A stretch of 64,000 nt of DNA from Prorocentrum cordatum (lineage: Eukaryota > Sar > Dinophyceae > Prorocentrales > Prorocentraceae), in NCBI GenBank assembly GCA_963575745.1, contig CAUYUJ010009358.1, positions 417,820 through 481,819 of the forward strand, read 5' to 3'. Under the pieces are notes generated by a model, which saw nothing but the letters and a program-made list of their open reading frames with translations, had not been told where the DNA came from and did no database searches. Positions 1 to 9,769 of the stretch are shown here, piece after piece (the stretch's first letter is position 1; every line of letters starts with the position of its first letter). The position numbers and the translations under genes are program-made.

Positions 1-144
1 CTCGGGATGCCGATGCAGCCGCTCCACGGACCTCTTCTGGCCGGGGCGCGCTCGGACCAAGAATGTCGAGGGGAGCCTGGCCGCGGCGACGAGGGCTCTC
101 CAGGACCAGCTGCGGTATCGGTCTCAGTATCGCGTGCTCCTCTC
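1..144. other. No recognised feature
   Basis: GC-rich sequence up to the first family F element. The open frames here are short and run into repeats. Confidence 0.5.
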
Positions 145-318
145 GGCGGTGGACAAACCTCCCTGTAGTAAACCTCCATTCAGTGGAAGCGGCCCAGGAC
201 CGGCACCGACGGACCTGGACCCACAAAAAGAACGACCGCGACGCCCCCTCTCGCGAACCGCAAACGGCCAATTATTCGCTCATCGACGCGTCAGGGAAGA
301 AGGTCTGTCCACCCCCGA
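145..318. mobile_element. Family F TIR element, copy F1
   Basis: Begins GGCGGTGGACAAACCTCC and ends GAGGTCTGTCCACCCCCGA in mirrored form (TIR). It is flanked by an identical 7-bp TSD, TCCTCTC (138-144 and 319-325). The internal signature GACCTGGACCCGCAAAAATG with CGAACCGAAAACGGCCAATT recurs in five other copies. Confidence 0.8.
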
Positions 319-517
319 TCCTCTCGAGGAAGAGCAGGTGACATAAGCTCGCATTTTCGGAGGTCCGCGCTGATTCCCCGGATCGGCGGCGGAAGCGCCG
401 CCGGGGAGGGCCCGGCGCAGACCCGAGAAACCCGCGCAAGCCCTCGAGAGAGCGAATGCCGTTCTCGGGGGTGGGCAGCTCCGCCTTGGGCAAAGCACCC
501 TCGAGAAAGCGGCAGAC
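319..517. other. No gene; possible family I remnant
   Basis: The only recognisable piece is CGGAGGTCCGCGC near 358-370, resembling the family I inverted repeat. The partner arm is not clear. Confidence 0.3.
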
Positions 518-685
518 TGACTACCTACCAGACCACCCCAACCCAACCCGAAGACCTCAATCTCGGGTTGGGGGGGGTACGGGTTCCATATGTGTTTTTA
601 CTGTGTTCCCCGATCCCCACCCCACTGGAAATGGAGGGCAAGTTGAGGCCTTCGGGTTGGGTTGGGGTGGTTTGGTGGGTGGTGA
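518..685. mobile_element. Family E TIR element, copy E1
   Basis: 168 bp. The left end TGACTACCTACCAGACCACC mirrors the right end, with about 36 bp of TIR including CCCAACCCAACCCGAAG. The 5-bp TSD is CAGAC (513-517, 686-690). Confidence 0.85.
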
Positions 686-707
686 CAGACGAACCTACCT
701 CTCGGCG

Positions 708-903
708 GCGAGCGAGGGGGGAAAGCGAGAAGGAGAAGGCCTTCTCAGAAGGCTCGGAGGTCCCCTGGCAGTCTGAGAAGTTTTCTGATTCTGCGCCTTC
801 CCCGAAGACAAACAGAGATCTTCTCGAAAGGCGCGAGGGCTTCTGAGAAGTTCTGCCTCCTTCTGAGGAGGCCTTCTCCTTCTCAGTTCCCCCCTCGCTC
901 ACC
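708..903. mobile_element. Family FF inverted-repeat element
   Basis: The left arm GCGAGCGAGGGGGGAAAGCG followed by AGAAGGAGAAGGCC is mirrored at 866-903. The middle is rich in CTTCTCAGAAG-type short palindromes. Similar AGAAGGAGAAGGC arms flank a TCC tract at 9500-9760. Confidence 0.65.
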
Positions 904-904
904 G

Positions 905-1070
905 CGGAAACTCGCTTTTGCCCCCTCTCGCTTGCAAGCATAAACAGAACGATACCAAGACTACCCGTGTGGTGGCCCGCGACGGTCAGGCTGCTTGACG
1001 AGGAGGCGCGTGGCATGACTTGGTTTCGCGAGGACGCGGAAGCGGCGTAGGCATTTTCACCCTGTGATTC
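905..1070. mobile_element. Family C element, diverged copy C1
   Basis: Shares CTTGACGAGGAGGCGCGTGG and a following GACTTGGTTT-GCG-GGAAGCG core with the copies at 32678 and 54870. The ends are too diverged to find a TSD. Confidence 0.55.
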
Positions 1071-2032
1071 ATGGATTGGCACCAACCCAAGACCAGATCC
1101 AGCGGGCGCAAGCCCGCAGCAAAATGCGGCCCCGCCAAGCCCTCACGAGAACCGAACAAAAAAAACGACTCGCGACTCGGCAGGGTGAGGGTGTACCAGA
1201 GATCGGACGTCGCGAAAAAGAAATCCAATATCGCGAACAATCACAACCGGAGCCCTACAGTAGGGCTAGACCACAAGAAACCTTCCACAAGAAACCCAAC
1301 CCTGAGACCCCAGGATGTCCATTGATTTTTGGTGTGGGAACGTCACGCTTCCCACAGGGAAACCATCGAAATCCAAGAAACCCACAGGGCACCCTGGAGG
1401 CAAGCAGGGTGTTTCTTGGCATGGGCCCCCGCCATAGAAGGTTACCCGAGATCCGACGTCGCGAAGAAGGTTACCCGAGATCCGACGTCGCGAAACAAAC
1501 AAATAAATCCGACATCGCGAAAGATCACGACCGGAGCCCTGGCCCCCACCCCTCTGCGTCATCTCTCGGGTCGGATCGATCTGCGATGACCCATGGGTCT
1601 CAAGAGTGGGAGGATAGAGTGATCGGAGGAGGAGGAGGATGAGGATGAGGAGGAGGAGGAGGAGGAGGAGGAGGAGGAGGAGGAGGAGGAGGAGGAGGAG
1701 GAGGAGGAGGAGGAGGAGGAGGAGGAGGAGGAGGAGGAGGAGGAGGAGCAGGAGGGCGAGGGGGAAGGGGTGCCCGAGTCTGGGCGAGCACGCCCCGTGC
1801 GGAAAAAAAGAATGCAGCGGCGGGCGCCCTCCCGGAGTGCGGATGCCCAGTTCCTTGTCGCACGAGGCCTCCGGAGGTCTCCGCTCGTCAACTTAGCGAG
1901 CAACGACATATGTACATGTACGCCCTCCGCGGTCTTGAGTGCACGAACGTCCTCGTTCAAACGCCCTCCAGGGGAAGCTAACCGCGTACGCGTACATATG
2001 TTGCTGGCCTCTGGTCAACGTTCCATTCTATG
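1071..2032. other. Short GATCCGACGTCGCGAA repeats, element P1 and a GGA tract; no gene
   Basis: Degenerate units AGATCCGACGTCGCGAA lie at about 1186-1262 and 1441-1541, on both sides of element P1. The GGA tract at 1635-1750 explains long low-complexity frames there. Nothing is recognised from 1751 to 2032. Confidence 0.5.
1260..1428. repeat. Family P dispersed repeat, copy P1
   Basis: Signature CACAAGAAACCTTCCACAAG, GAGACCCCAGGATGTCCATT and ending GTGTTTCTTGGCATGGG. Related copies are at 5953-6150 (inverted), 52338-52405 (partial) and 54352-54530. No clear TIR was seen. Confidence 0.7.
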
Positions 2033-2105
2033 CAGTCAAAAACCCAAATGAGGACGCGCGGCAAGGACGCAAGACCCCTGGAAGCCGCAGTTGGGATTTT
2101 TGGGG
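2033..2105. repeat. Dispersed repeat AA, first copy
   Basis: GCAGTCAAAAACCCAAATGA then GGACGCGCGGCAAGGACGC. It matches 5014-5085 with a few changes. Confidence 0.6.
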
Positions 2106-2221
2106 GCGGCGGACGACGAGAACACGGACGAAAGAGGCCAAGGACGAGCCGCAAGGGCAAGGAAGAGCAAGGACGCAAGGGTACCCTGAGCAAAGTCGCG
2201 CGTCCTTATCAAGGTTTTTGA

Positions 2222-2465
2222 CTGTATTCAGCGTTTCGACATGGGGCCGGGAAGGGGGGGTGGAGGGGGGGGGGGTCTGGCTCTGGACCTCTGCTGAGTG
2301 CCACTGCTTGCACCACCAGCCCGTCCCATGGGGGAGACCCCACCTGCCTGAAACAGGCGCCCCCCAAAACGACCAACAGCTACTCCACGGGAGGGAGAGG
2401 GGGAGAGGAGGGGGGGTGCGAGGGCCCGCGCCGATCGGCAGAACAAGGAATCAAAGAACGATCAC
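2222..2465. repeat. Dispersed repeat BB, first copy
   Basis: Shares CAGCGTTTCGACnTGGG, TCTGGCTCnGGACCTCTGCT, CCCCACCTGCC-GAAACAGGCGCC and CGCCGATCGGCAnAACAA with 6437-6852 and 51338-51745. Confidence 0.65.
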
Positions 2466-2761
2466 AGAACACCCTCGAGAAAGAGGCAAACGAACCTACC
2501 TCGCATCTTTTGGCCCACACGCACCACCCAGTTCCTTCTTTCACACGGGGCCCCTGGAAGTCTCGACTCCTTCCCCCCAGGGCCTGTGCCTCCTCACGGG
2601 CCGTTACTTGTTGACGATTCTTCTCCCGGGGCCCTCGGCAAGGAGCCCCAGACGAGCCCGACGACACGGCAAAAAACCTGCAGTCGCACAGTCGACCCAC
2701 ATCATGAGGACGCGCGACAAGGCTGCAAGGGTCTTGGATATCAGGGGAACGAACAATGCCA
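2466..2761. other. No recognised feature
   Basis: Unique GC-rich sequence. No conserved protein pattern was seen in either strand. Confidence 0.4.
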
Positions 2762-2932
2762 TAAAAAAAATACTCAAAGACTCGGAGGTCCGCGCGGATT
2801 TCTCGGATCGGCGCTGGACCCCCTGGCGGCGCCTCCGGCGCCGCCCCTGACGCGCTCCGCGCGCCAGGGAGGAGGGTCCAGCGCCGATCGGAGAAGTCCG
2901 CGCGGACCTCCGAGTTTCATGTTTATGTCATG
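2762..2932. mobile_element. Family I TIR element, copy I1
   Basis: Arms CTCGGAGGTCCGCGCGGATT and its mirror image enclose a GGCGCGCnGAGCGCGCC core. The right end runs into TTCATGTTTATGTCATGG; in other copies that sequence forms the outer TIR. Confidence 0.75.
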
Positions 2933-2943
2933 GTTTGTCCCCC

Positions 2944-3105
2944 TAGGTAAGGATGCAAGGGCCTTGGAAGGCCGTTTCGAGGCTTTTCGAGCGCAGGGCG
3001 GCCAACGAAAGTGGCCAAGGATGGACCGAGGAGGTAAGGGTGCCAGGGTGCCCTTGAGAAGCTTGAACCCATCCTTCCTATGCGGGCTGACTGCATGTGC
3101 TGTTC
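2944..3105. repeat. Family Q dispersed repeat, copy Q1
   Basis: GGATGCAAGGGCCTTGGA, then GGCCAACGAAAGTGGCCAAG and a CCTTCCTATGCGGGCTGACTG end. Related copies are at 32526-32677 and 46594-46880. Confidence 0.65.
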
Positions 3106-3261
3106 ACGACGCGAGCATGTCTGGGCCAGGTCCCGCACCTAGAGGCCAGGAGGCTCGCGCCGCATCGCCCATGCGTCGACGATGCCTCGGCGACGCCGGC
3201 GTGAAGAAACTCGGCTCCGCACCGGGCCGCATCGCCGATTCCGCGGCGACGCGGTGGGACT

Positions 3262-3415
3262 CATCCCTGACCTTCCAGGAGGGCTAAAAAATAGCACCCG
3301 ACCTAAAAACCTATCCCAAAGCTATTCTACGTCTTGGTTTTAGGCTGTTTCGCTCAGCTTTTTAGGTTTTTAGGTCTCCAGTGCTAAAAAATAGCTCTCT
3401 GGAAGGTCAGGGATC
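3262..3415. mobile_element. AT-rich TIR element CC
   Basis: The left arm CATCCCTGACCTTCCAGGAG followed by GGCTAAAAAATAGC is mirrored at 3382-3415. The inner part has an additional CCTAAAAACCT hairpin. It is a single copy in this window. Confidence 0.65.
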
Positions 3416-3699
3416 CGACCCCCCATCTACGGCTTGGGTTGCACAGGTCGTGTGCAGCACCGACCTCCGAGAGAAGCGCGCTGCTCCCGTGGGGCGATAT
3501 CCCCCCGCGAGGGCCCCTTCTCTTGTGCGCGCTGCCAGGGCTGCTTCTCGGTGCACGCTGGCCCCCAAGGGTGGGGGATCGCGTGGCGTCGGCGGGCCGG
3601 CGGCGCCACACGGCACAGCACCTCTTTCCAACCCCAAAACCGTACTCTGACCCTTCTGTGGCATCCTCGGGGGGCCCCGTCTGTCCCGTGGCAGCCCAA
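3416..3699. other. No recognised feature
   Basis: GC-rich, no repeats or conserved protein pattern recognised. Confidence 0.35.
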
Positions 3700-3830
3700 A
3701 ACTCCCCGTCGAATCCGTGCCGAATCCCTGTCAAGCTCGTCGCATCCGTGTTGAATCCGCGCCGAATCCGCGTCGAATCCACGCCAGATCCGCGCCGAGT
3801 CCGCATCGAGCACGCGTCGGGCACAAGAAA
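3700..3830. repeat. 11-bp tandem repeat (AATCCGCGTCG)
   Basis: About ten degenerate 11-bp units, such as GAATCCGCGCC and GAATCCGCGTC. A comparable 11-bp array (TTCACGTCGGA) lies at 28540-28625. Confidence 0.7.
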
Positions 3831-3949
3831 GGGCACCAACTTTGGGGACAGGCGAGGCCTCCCGAAGATGCAACATAATGACCCCACCTGGAAGGCCTGG
3901 AACACCCCCCTCCCCCAACCCCCGACGCACCGATTTTTCCACAACGTCG

Positions 3950-4060
3950 AGCCCCAGAGGTCCGGACCCGTTCCCCGGGACCCGTTTTCCGTCCCGAGTC
4001 GTCCTTTGCCGGTCCCGAGAGGCCCGGGAAGGGCCCCCAGAGGCCGAAAATATAGGAAAA
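3950..4060. repeat. Dispersed repeat D, copy D1
   Basis: GTTCCCCGGGACCnGTTTT followed by GTCCnGAGTCGT and GGAAGGGCCCCCAGAGGCCG. It matches 6234-6330 (inverted) and 26890-27010. Confidence 0.6.
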
Positions 4061-4129
4061 CTTCTCGTCGTCTTTTTGGCACCACCACCGGCTTCTCGCC
4101 TCCCGGGACTTCGCCACCGGGTTCCTGTC

Positions 4130-4345
4130 CAAGGCGTACCTGTTCCTGCACTTCGATTTCGGCACCGCCTGATCCCAGGGCCTTGCCCTTTCCTGGCCTT
4201 GACGTGAGGCCCCGCCTTCTGTTTTCCTCCCTCTGTCAACCCCGCCTTCTCTCGCCCTTTCTCTGCTAATTAAATCTGTGCGCGGCCCGCTTAGCTTCTA
4301 TCGGAAGAGGCTCGCTCTCGACCCGCGGATCAAAACAGAAAAATA
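4130..4345. repeat. Dispersed repeat Y, copy Y1
   Basis: Matches the reverse complement of 31575-31795, sharing CAAGGCGTnCCTGTnC, GGCACCGCCnGATCCC, CCTGGCCTTGnCGTGAGGCC and CGCTCTCGACCCGCG. The flanks look unrelated. Confidence 0.6.
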
Positions 4346-4359
4346 CAAACAACACAAAA

Positions 4360-4560
4360 ACAGTTTTTTTGTCGACGGGAATTCCCCAAAGGAAAAAACA
4401 CGTTTTTTTGTCGACGGGAATCCCCCCCCCAAAAAAAAACGTTTTTTTGTCGACGGGAATTCCCCCCAAAAATACAAAACACACATATATATATATATAT
4501 ATATATATTATAAACACACAAAAAAACGTTTTTTTGTTCGACGGGAGTTCCCTGCCCCCG
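4360..4560. repeat. Four tandem units GTTTTTTTGTCGACGGGAAT with TA tract
   Basis: Units of roughly 40-60 bp at 4365, 4408, 4439 and 4530 carry TTTTTTTGTCGACGGGA-TTCCC. A (TA)n tract separates the last two. Confidence 0.8.
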
Positions 4561-4648
4561 CGCCTGGCGCCGGGCGCACCCCTCGCCGCCGCCGGCGTCG
4601 GGCTCCGCCGGCCACGGCCGCGCCTCGAAGGCGGGCCACGCGAAGCCG

Positions 4649-5160
4649 CCCAGCCTGCCGCCGGGCTCCGCCCCCCGGCGCGACTCCTCCCAGGGCTATC
4701 TTAACGTTAGTTCGGGCACGCCCTCCTATAGGGGCGGAACTTGGGAGGAACATCAAACACAGCCAAACAGACTCAAATAGCACACACAAATAGAAGGAAA
4801 CGAACTCTATGGATTCGAACCCCGCGCGGAGCTCTTGGATCTGCGCGGAGTTCTTGGAGCTGCGCTGGGCCTCCCTCCCGGGCGCGCGGAGCGCGCCAGG
4901 GGCGGCGCGAGAGGCGCCGCCGTGGGGGGGGGGGCCCAGCGCGGATGCAAGGCATCCGCGCGGCCCAGCTTGCCGCCGGGCTCCGCCCCCCGGCGCGACA
5001 CCTCCCAGGGCGATCCAGTCAAAAACCCCAGTGAGGACGCGCGGGAAGGACGCGAGACCCTTGGAAGCCGAAAGCTGGGATGAACATCGAACATAGCAAA
5101 ACACAGTCGGCGCGACTCCTCCCAGGCTATGACGTTAGTTCGGGCATAACGTTACAATAG
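4649..5160. repeat. Duplicated GC-rich block with repeats Z1 and AA
   Basis: GCCGCCGGGCTCCGCCCCCC-GGCGCGAC-CCTCCCAGGGC occurs at 4655-4700 and again at 4973-5012. Between them, repeat Z1 (4703-4825: ACGTTAGTTCGGGCACG to GGAAACGAACT) precedes a family I-like core. The second AA copy is at 5014-5085. Confidence 0.6.
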
Positions 5161-5182
5161 GTGGACAATAGATTCGAACCCC

Positions 5183-5379
5183 GGGATGACGATTAATAAA
5201 GACTGGGGGGAACGATCAACAAAAATAGTTTCCTGCTAGTTCTGCTTCATCTTCTGACTGGGGGGGAGAACGCTTAAAAAATAGTCTTCCAGCCCGCGGC
5301 CAGTTTTTTCGAATCGTCATCCCAAGCGCCGCCGCGTGAACACGACCCCCGGTCATTTATTAATCGTCGTCCTCCATTA
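5183..5379. mobile_element. Family O TIR element, copy O1
   Basis: The left end GGGATGACGATTAATAAA mirrors the right end TTTATTAATCGTCGTCCTCC. Internal signature: TTCCAGCCCGCGGCCAG and CGCCGCCGCGTGAACACGAC. Copies O2 and O3 share the layout. Confidence 0.8.
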
Positions 5380-5382
5380 TAT

Positions 5383-5665
5383 AACGTTAGTTCGGGCACG
5401 TCCTCCTATCGGCGGTGGACAGACCTCCCTTTAGTAAACCTCCCCTCAGTGAAAACGGCCTGGGACCGAAACCGGCGGACCTGGACCCGCAAAAATGACG
5501 GCCGCGACGCCCTCTCGCGAACCGAAAACGGTAATTTCCTGAATCGACGTGTCAGGGTAGGCGGTATATCCACCTCCGATCCTACGGGCGGACGTTGGGA
5601 GGAACATCGAACATAGCCAAACATTGTCAAATATTGCCAACAAGTAAAAAGAAACGAACTTTATA
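5383..5665. repeat. Repeat Z2 split by family F copy F2
   Basis: ACGTTAGTTCGGGCACG before the insertion and GGAGGAACATCGAACATAGCC after it correspond to contiguous sequence in Z1 (4703-4825). Z therefore existed before F2 landed. Confidence 0.65.
5411..5579. mobile_element. Family F TIR element, copy F2
   Basis: GGCGGTGGACAGACCTCC at the left with a mirrored right end. Imperfect 7-bp TSD TCCTATC / TCCTACG. Confidence 0.75.
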
Positions 5666-5734
5666 CACCGACGCTTGTCCTGACCCTGCGCAACAATTCG
5701 CACAGGAACGCGGATGTTGGTGTATACGGGATCC

Positions 5735-5830
5735 TGGTGTGAACATTTGTCGTTGTTTCCCTTGGAAAACGGGGGAAAAGTATACACCACACCACCCCGA
5801 CGTCGTCCCCGACCCTCAAAAAGTCGCGGG
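5735..5830. repeat. Dispersed repeat X, copy X1
   Basis: CACACCACCCCGACGTCGTC followed by CCCGACCCTC. The reverse complement lies at 60897-60985. Confidence 0.6.
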
Positions 5831-5952
5831 ATTGAAAACACAACCCGCCACTGGTAATGTACATGTTCCCGTTTCCGACAATAATCAAAAAGTCGTCCTC
5901 GGACTATGTTTTGACTATGTTTGTATATTTTTTCTGTAGAGGGACATGCCCG

Positions 5953-6150
5953 ACCCAAGGCTACGGTGGAAACCCATGCCAAGAAACACCCTGCTTGCCT
6001 GCTTGCCTCCAGGGTGCCCTGGGTTTCTTTGGTCCCGATGGTTCTGCCATGGATAGCGCGGCGCTCCCACACCGAGAACCAAGGGACGCCCTGGGGTCTC
6101 AGGGCTGGGTGTCTTGTGCACGATTTCATGCGGTCGAGCTCCTGTTGTAA
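5953..6150. repeat. Family P dispersed repeat, copy P2 (inverted)
   Basis: Reverse orientation relative to P1: CCCATGCCAAGAAACACCCT, CTCCAGGGTGCCCTGGGTTT, GGGGTCTCAGGGCTGGGTGT. Confidence 0.7.
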
Positions 6151-6233
6151 AGACCGAAACAGCGCTGTGGGCTGCGAGCTATGTGGGATGCTCGCGTCGT
6201 GAAGCATAACATCAGGGCGGGAGATGGTTGGCC

Positions 6234-6330
6234 GTACTGGGCCCCGGGGGCCCTTCCCGGGCCCCATGGGCCGCCAAAAAACGACTCAGGATGAAGAACT
6301 GGTCCCCAGGAAAAGGCCCAAAGCATGTAC
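6234..6330. repeat. Dispersed repeat D, copy D2 (inverted)
   Basis: GGGGGCCCTTCCCGGGCC, then AAAAAACGACTCAGGATGAA and CTGGTCCCCAGG. Confidence 0.55.
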
Positions 6331-6436
6331 ACCACCACCACGTCGATTCCTCCTCTCTCCTCTTTCCAGCGAGAGGGAGGTGGGGAGGGAGGTGGTGGCG
6401 GTGTGTATTTTTGGGCCCCCCAAAAAAGGTCAGGAC

Positions 6437-6852
6437 TTCCGTGGACCCCGTAGTGAACGTTTTCTTATTCGGCGTTTCGACCTTGGGCGGAAAGGGGGGG
6501 AAGGGAGGGGGTCTGGCTCCGGACCTCTGCTTGATGCGACTGTTTGCAGCGCTGCGTCCCACGGGGGGAGACCCCGCCTGCTCGAAGCAGGCGCCAAAAA
6601 ACAGCCAAGATCTACTCCATGGTTCGGCGGTGGACAAACCTCCCCTCAATGAAAACGGCCTGGGACCGAAACCGACGGACCTGGACCCGCAAAAATGACG
6701 ACCGCGACGCCCTCCCGCGAACCGAAAACGGCCAATTCCTTAATCGACGTGTCAGGGTAGGAGGTCTATCCACCCTCGAATGGTGGGGAGGGGAAGAGGT
6801 TGGGTGCGAGGGCCTGCGCCGATCGGCAAAACAACGAAGCAAAAAACGATCG
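6437..6852. repeat. Repeat BB, second copy, interrupted by F3
   Basis: The same blocks as at 2222-2465, with element F3 inserted after CTACTCCATGGTTC. It resumes with GGTGCGAGGGCCTGCGCCGA. Confidence 0.7.
6626..6779. mobile_element. Family F TIR element, copy F3 (nested in BB)
   Basis: TIR GGCGGTGGACAAACCTCC. Imperfect TSD ATGGTTC / ATGGTGG. Confidence 0.75.
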
Positions 6853-6884
6853 CTTACGGAAGAAATCTGGACATCGCGAACTGG

Positions 6885-7078
6885 TCGGGGGCGGCCAAGA
6901 GGGGGGTGTCCAAGAGGGGGGGGTGCAAATCATGACCGGCGGCACGTGCGCGGCCCAGCCGGGGGGGCCAGGGACGCCATGAAACAAGACGAGGCGGCAC
7001 GAAATCTGGAGAGATATCATGTGCCCCGCCATGATATCCACCCCCCCCTAGTCACCCCCCCCTCTTTGCCGCCCCCGA
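6885..7078. mobile_element. Family B TIR element, copy B1
   Basis: 194 bp. TCGGGGGCGGCCAAGAGGGG at the left mirrors CCCCTCTTTGCCGCCCCCGA at the right. The inside carries GCAAATCATGACCGGCGGCA and a second hairpin ATATCATG/CATGATAT. 7-bp TSD GAACTGG / GGACTGG (6 of 7). Confidence 0.85.
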
Positions 7079-7278
7079 GGACTGGGAGCTCCTGGAGAGC
7101 CTCGGTTCTCGCCCCCGGGCGTTGGGCCCCCCATTATCGGGCCCCCACGGATCGGCCCGGCTCGGAGGAGCGGCGCCGCAAGACAAGCGGGGGCCCAGGG
7201 CGGCGCGGCCGTCGTGTCCGACGATGCCTCGAGGCTGTGCGTGCCCAAAGCAGCGTTTCTTGCGTGCTCGTTTCGCTT

Positions 7279-7318
7279 TTTTTTTTTTTTTTTTTTTCTC
7301 TCTCTCTCTCTCTCTCTC
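7279..7318. repeat. Poly-T and (TC)n tract
   Basis: About 20 T followed by (TC)10. Confidence 0.9.
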
Positions 7319-7438
7319 CGATGAGTGTTCCAGCGCAGACAGCCCGACCGCTGGCCCAAAGCAGCGCGCTGGAGCCAATCCGAAGCCGCGATTGGCCAAA
7401 ACGGTGGGCCCCAGCATGAGCACGAGACAACAACTTGC

Positions 7439-7559
7439 CGTCGCTCGGACGTCCATTCCCTGTGCGTTTTTCGGTTGTGTGCGTGTTTTTCTTGCTAGAT
7501 GATCTAGGATGCTCTTCGGTGGTCCTCGCCGAGCAAAAATGCACGTCCGAGCGATGCCA
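7439..7559. mobile_element. Family J TIR element, copy J1
   Basis: CGTCGCTCGGACGTCCATTC at the left mirrors GCACGTCCGAGCGATGCCA. The centre carries AGGATGCTCTTCGGTGGTCC. Full copies lie at 33062, 58488 and 62985. Confidence 0.75.
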
Positions 7560-7656
7560 CGACAACCATGAGAAAACGAAGACGACCCACAAAAGATTGC
7601 CAAACCAACGCCTTGGTCGCCCCCTGACCGGCTACACGCTAGAGTGACCCTGGGTT

Positions 7657-7713
7657 TGAGTCGGGCCTGCCCCCCTACAGGGGGATTTTGGACGAAAAAT
7701 TATAAATATATAA

Positions 7714-7753
<40 letters not shown>

Positions 7754-7900
7754 GTAGGTAGGTAGGTAGGTAGGTAGGTAGATAGATAGATAGATATGTA
7801 TAGTCCAAAAATGCCCCCAAATGGAAACAAATGCTCAAACAATCATCCCCTGACTATTTTTTGTCTATTTTTGGAGATCCCCCTGTAGAGGGACAGCCCA
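7657..7900. mobile_element. Family A TIR element, copy A1, expanded by GATA repeats
   Basis: GTCGGGCCTGCCCCCCTACA at the left; right end CCCCCTGTAGAGGGACAG is partly lost. A (GATA)n/(GGTA)n microsatellite of about 85 bp (7709-7800) sits inside the element. Confidence 0.75.
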
Positions 7901-7908
7901 CCCTCCAG

Positions 7909-8195
7909 GGCAAGCGTGACCCTTGGTGCGCAGCTTTCCCCTGGGACCGCGGGGGACCCACGCACGGGGCGCCCCAGGCGCTGCTATTATACCGCATCGC
8001 GCACGGTGCTCATTACCAGCCTCGAACGTATCCCTATCCCTAAGATCGACACGCCAAAAGGCGACGACAATCTTAGGGATGCGCCGTCAAAAAAGAAGAG
8101 AATGCCTAGGATTGGCATCGTGATGCGGAGGTGCCCAGCGCATAGGGATAGGGACATGTTCCAGTCTGGTAGGATCAGGGGGACCCCCTTGGCCC
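7909..8195. repeat. Repeat V1 split by family H copy H1
   Basis: GTGACCCTTGGTGCGC to GCATCGCGCACGGTG lies before H1 and GGGGGACCCC after it, matching continuous sequence in V2 (26532-26692). Confidence 0.6.
8014..8171. mobile_element. Family H TIR element, copy H1
   Basis: TACCAGCCTCGAAC then TATCCCTATCCCTAAGAT at the left, and ATAGGGATAGGGAC to CTGGTA at the right. It matches H2 (34544-34699). Confidence 0.75.
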
Positions 8196-8251
8196 CGCAC
8201 GGCCGGAAGCGTTGAGACGTCGTGAAAGAATGACGCCCGGAACCCTAGACT

Positions 8252-8438
8252 TATGTCGGGCGTGTCCCCCTACAGGGGAATTTTCGACGGAAAATTAAAA
8301 ATAATAAAAAAATGCCCCAACAAAAATCAAGCAATGTTCCAAACAATAGTCCCCAGACTATTTTTGGGGGGGGACTATTTTGGGTGTATTTTTTATCATT
8401 CGTCGAAAATCCCCCTGTAGGGGGACAGGCCCGACTTA
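8252..8438. mobile_element. Family A TIR element, copy A2
   Basis: TATGTCGGGCGTGTCCCCCT mirrors AGGGGGACAGGCCCGACTTA. 10-bp TSD ACCCTAGACT / ACCCTAGACC (9 of 10). Confidence 0.88.
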
Positions 8439-8954
8439 ACCCTAGACCTCATCTTCCTGCGTTTTTTTGTTGTCGGGGATCTCCTGGCCTGGGTCAATCC
8501 AGACCCGGGTCAGCAAGGAACCAAAAAACTGCAATGCAGGAAAGAAAAACTGCAGCGCAGGTCTTCGCAAGCCCGGGTCAGCCGATATGCGCGGCCGCCT
8601 CGCGGCCACGAGCGTTCGCTAACCCGGGTCAGCCAACGGGGGTCTTCGCAGGATCCTGCAGGATCCGGTGCCCTGGCTGACCCCCGTTTTCATTGACCCT
8701 CGTGTCCAGACTCCCGATTTTTGAGCCGGATCGATCTGTCAGGGTCCCGGGGAGCGAACTTGGGTACAGACGCCCGGCTCGAAAAAATTACACCGTCAGA
8801 ATCTCAGAGCTGCCGACACGACTTCTGGGTCGACCCCCTGAGCCCAGGACGCTGCTGCCGTGTCGCGTTCGGCGATCGGGGGACCGTCCGCTGGGCCAGC
8901 ACCAGAGGCCGCTCCCGCGAAAAGTCCTTCTTGCTTGTGGCCGAGACCCCCGAT
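8439..8954. other. GGGTCAGC short repeats; no gene
   Basis: CCCGGGTCAGC recurs at about 8510, 8572 and 8623, with a GGATCCTGCAGGATCC palindrome at 8652-8667. The rest is unrecognised. Confidence 0.45.
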
Positions 8955-9187
8955 TGAGCAGGGACCGACCGTCCCGGTATTCCTATAGTCATACCACGAA
9001 ATGTTCTCAGAACCCAACAATGTTCTAAGTACAAAAACAATGTTCTTAGAACATAAACCCGATGTGCTAAAACAAGACAGGCTCCGCCAGGAAGGTTCTG
9101 AGAACATCTCGTGGGAACCACAACAGGTCCTCAGAACATTGTTTGGTGGGGCTATAGGCGAGCCGGGACGCTTCGCCACTGCTTGAC
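8955..9187. mobile_element. Family N element, copy N1
   Basis: 233 bp, the same length as N2 (43447-43679) and highly similar. An imperfect TIR of about 24 bp runs from TGAGCAGGGACCGACCGTCC to its mirror, CGTCCCGG at its inner edge. The inside repeats AATGTTCTnAGAAC palindromes. Confidence 0.75.
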
Positions 9188-9193
9188 CCGAAG

Positions 9194-9366
9194 CTAAAAC
9201 AGGGCTACGATCGGGATAAATCGCTCCAGAGCGTTCCGGAGCGCTCTCAGAGCGCTCCGGAACGCTCTGGAGCGGCCGCGGCGCCCAACACGTCCTCCAA
9301 ACCCGCCGCTTCTCAGAGATTTCGAGTTATCCCGATCCGATGTTGTCCCGATCTTCGTGTCGTTTG
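9194..9366. mobile_element. Family L element, copy L1
   Basis: CTAAAACAGGGCTACGATCG start, internal palindromes GAGCGTTCCGGAGCGCTC, GATTTCGAGTTATCCCGATC towards the end. It is near identical to 12525-12698. Confidence 0.75.
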
Positions 9367-9504
9367 AGAGGCTCCTCCTCCAAGCCCGGCGGCGCCTCGG
9401 AGGGCTGCCCGGCCTCGCCGGAGGCGCGGCGGGCCCGCCGCGCGGAGAGCACGCGGCGCATCGGCGCCGCGTGCCGTCCAGTGGGGGCCTCCGTGGGCGG
9501 CGCG

Positions 9505-9769
9505 CGAGGGGGAGAAGGTGAGAAGGAGAAGGCATCCTCCTCCTCCTCCTCCTCCTCCTCCTTCTCCTCCTCCTCCTCCTCCTACTTCTCCTCGTCCTCC
9601 TCCTCCTCCTCCTCCTCCTCCTCCTCCTCCTCCTCCTCCTCCTCCTCCCCCTCCCCCTCTCGCTCCTTGTCCTCCTCCCGCCCTCCCCAGGAGTGGGAGA
9701 CATGAGAAGGAGAAGGCCTGCTCAGAGGGCGGCGGGACTTCTCGGACGCCCTCGCGCCTCCTGGGGAGG
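9505..9769. repeat. FF-like arms around a (TCC)n tract
   Basis: GTGAGAAGGAGAAGGC on both sides of a TCC-rich tract (9535-9660). The tract generates poly-Ser/Arg/Pro frames that are not genes. Confidence 0.7.

Noticed and set aside
4808-4822. GGTTCGAATCC tRNA B-box-like sequence on the minus strand (also near 5168-5180)
   Set aside because: I find no A box, acceptor stem or anticodon arm at the right distance; the piece belongs to repeated GC-rich sequence.
7657-7900. Telomeric or LTR element suggested by GATA/GGTA repeats
   Set aside because: The tract lies inside a family A copy with recognisable ends; no LTR pair, primer-binding site or reverse transcriptase pattern was seen.
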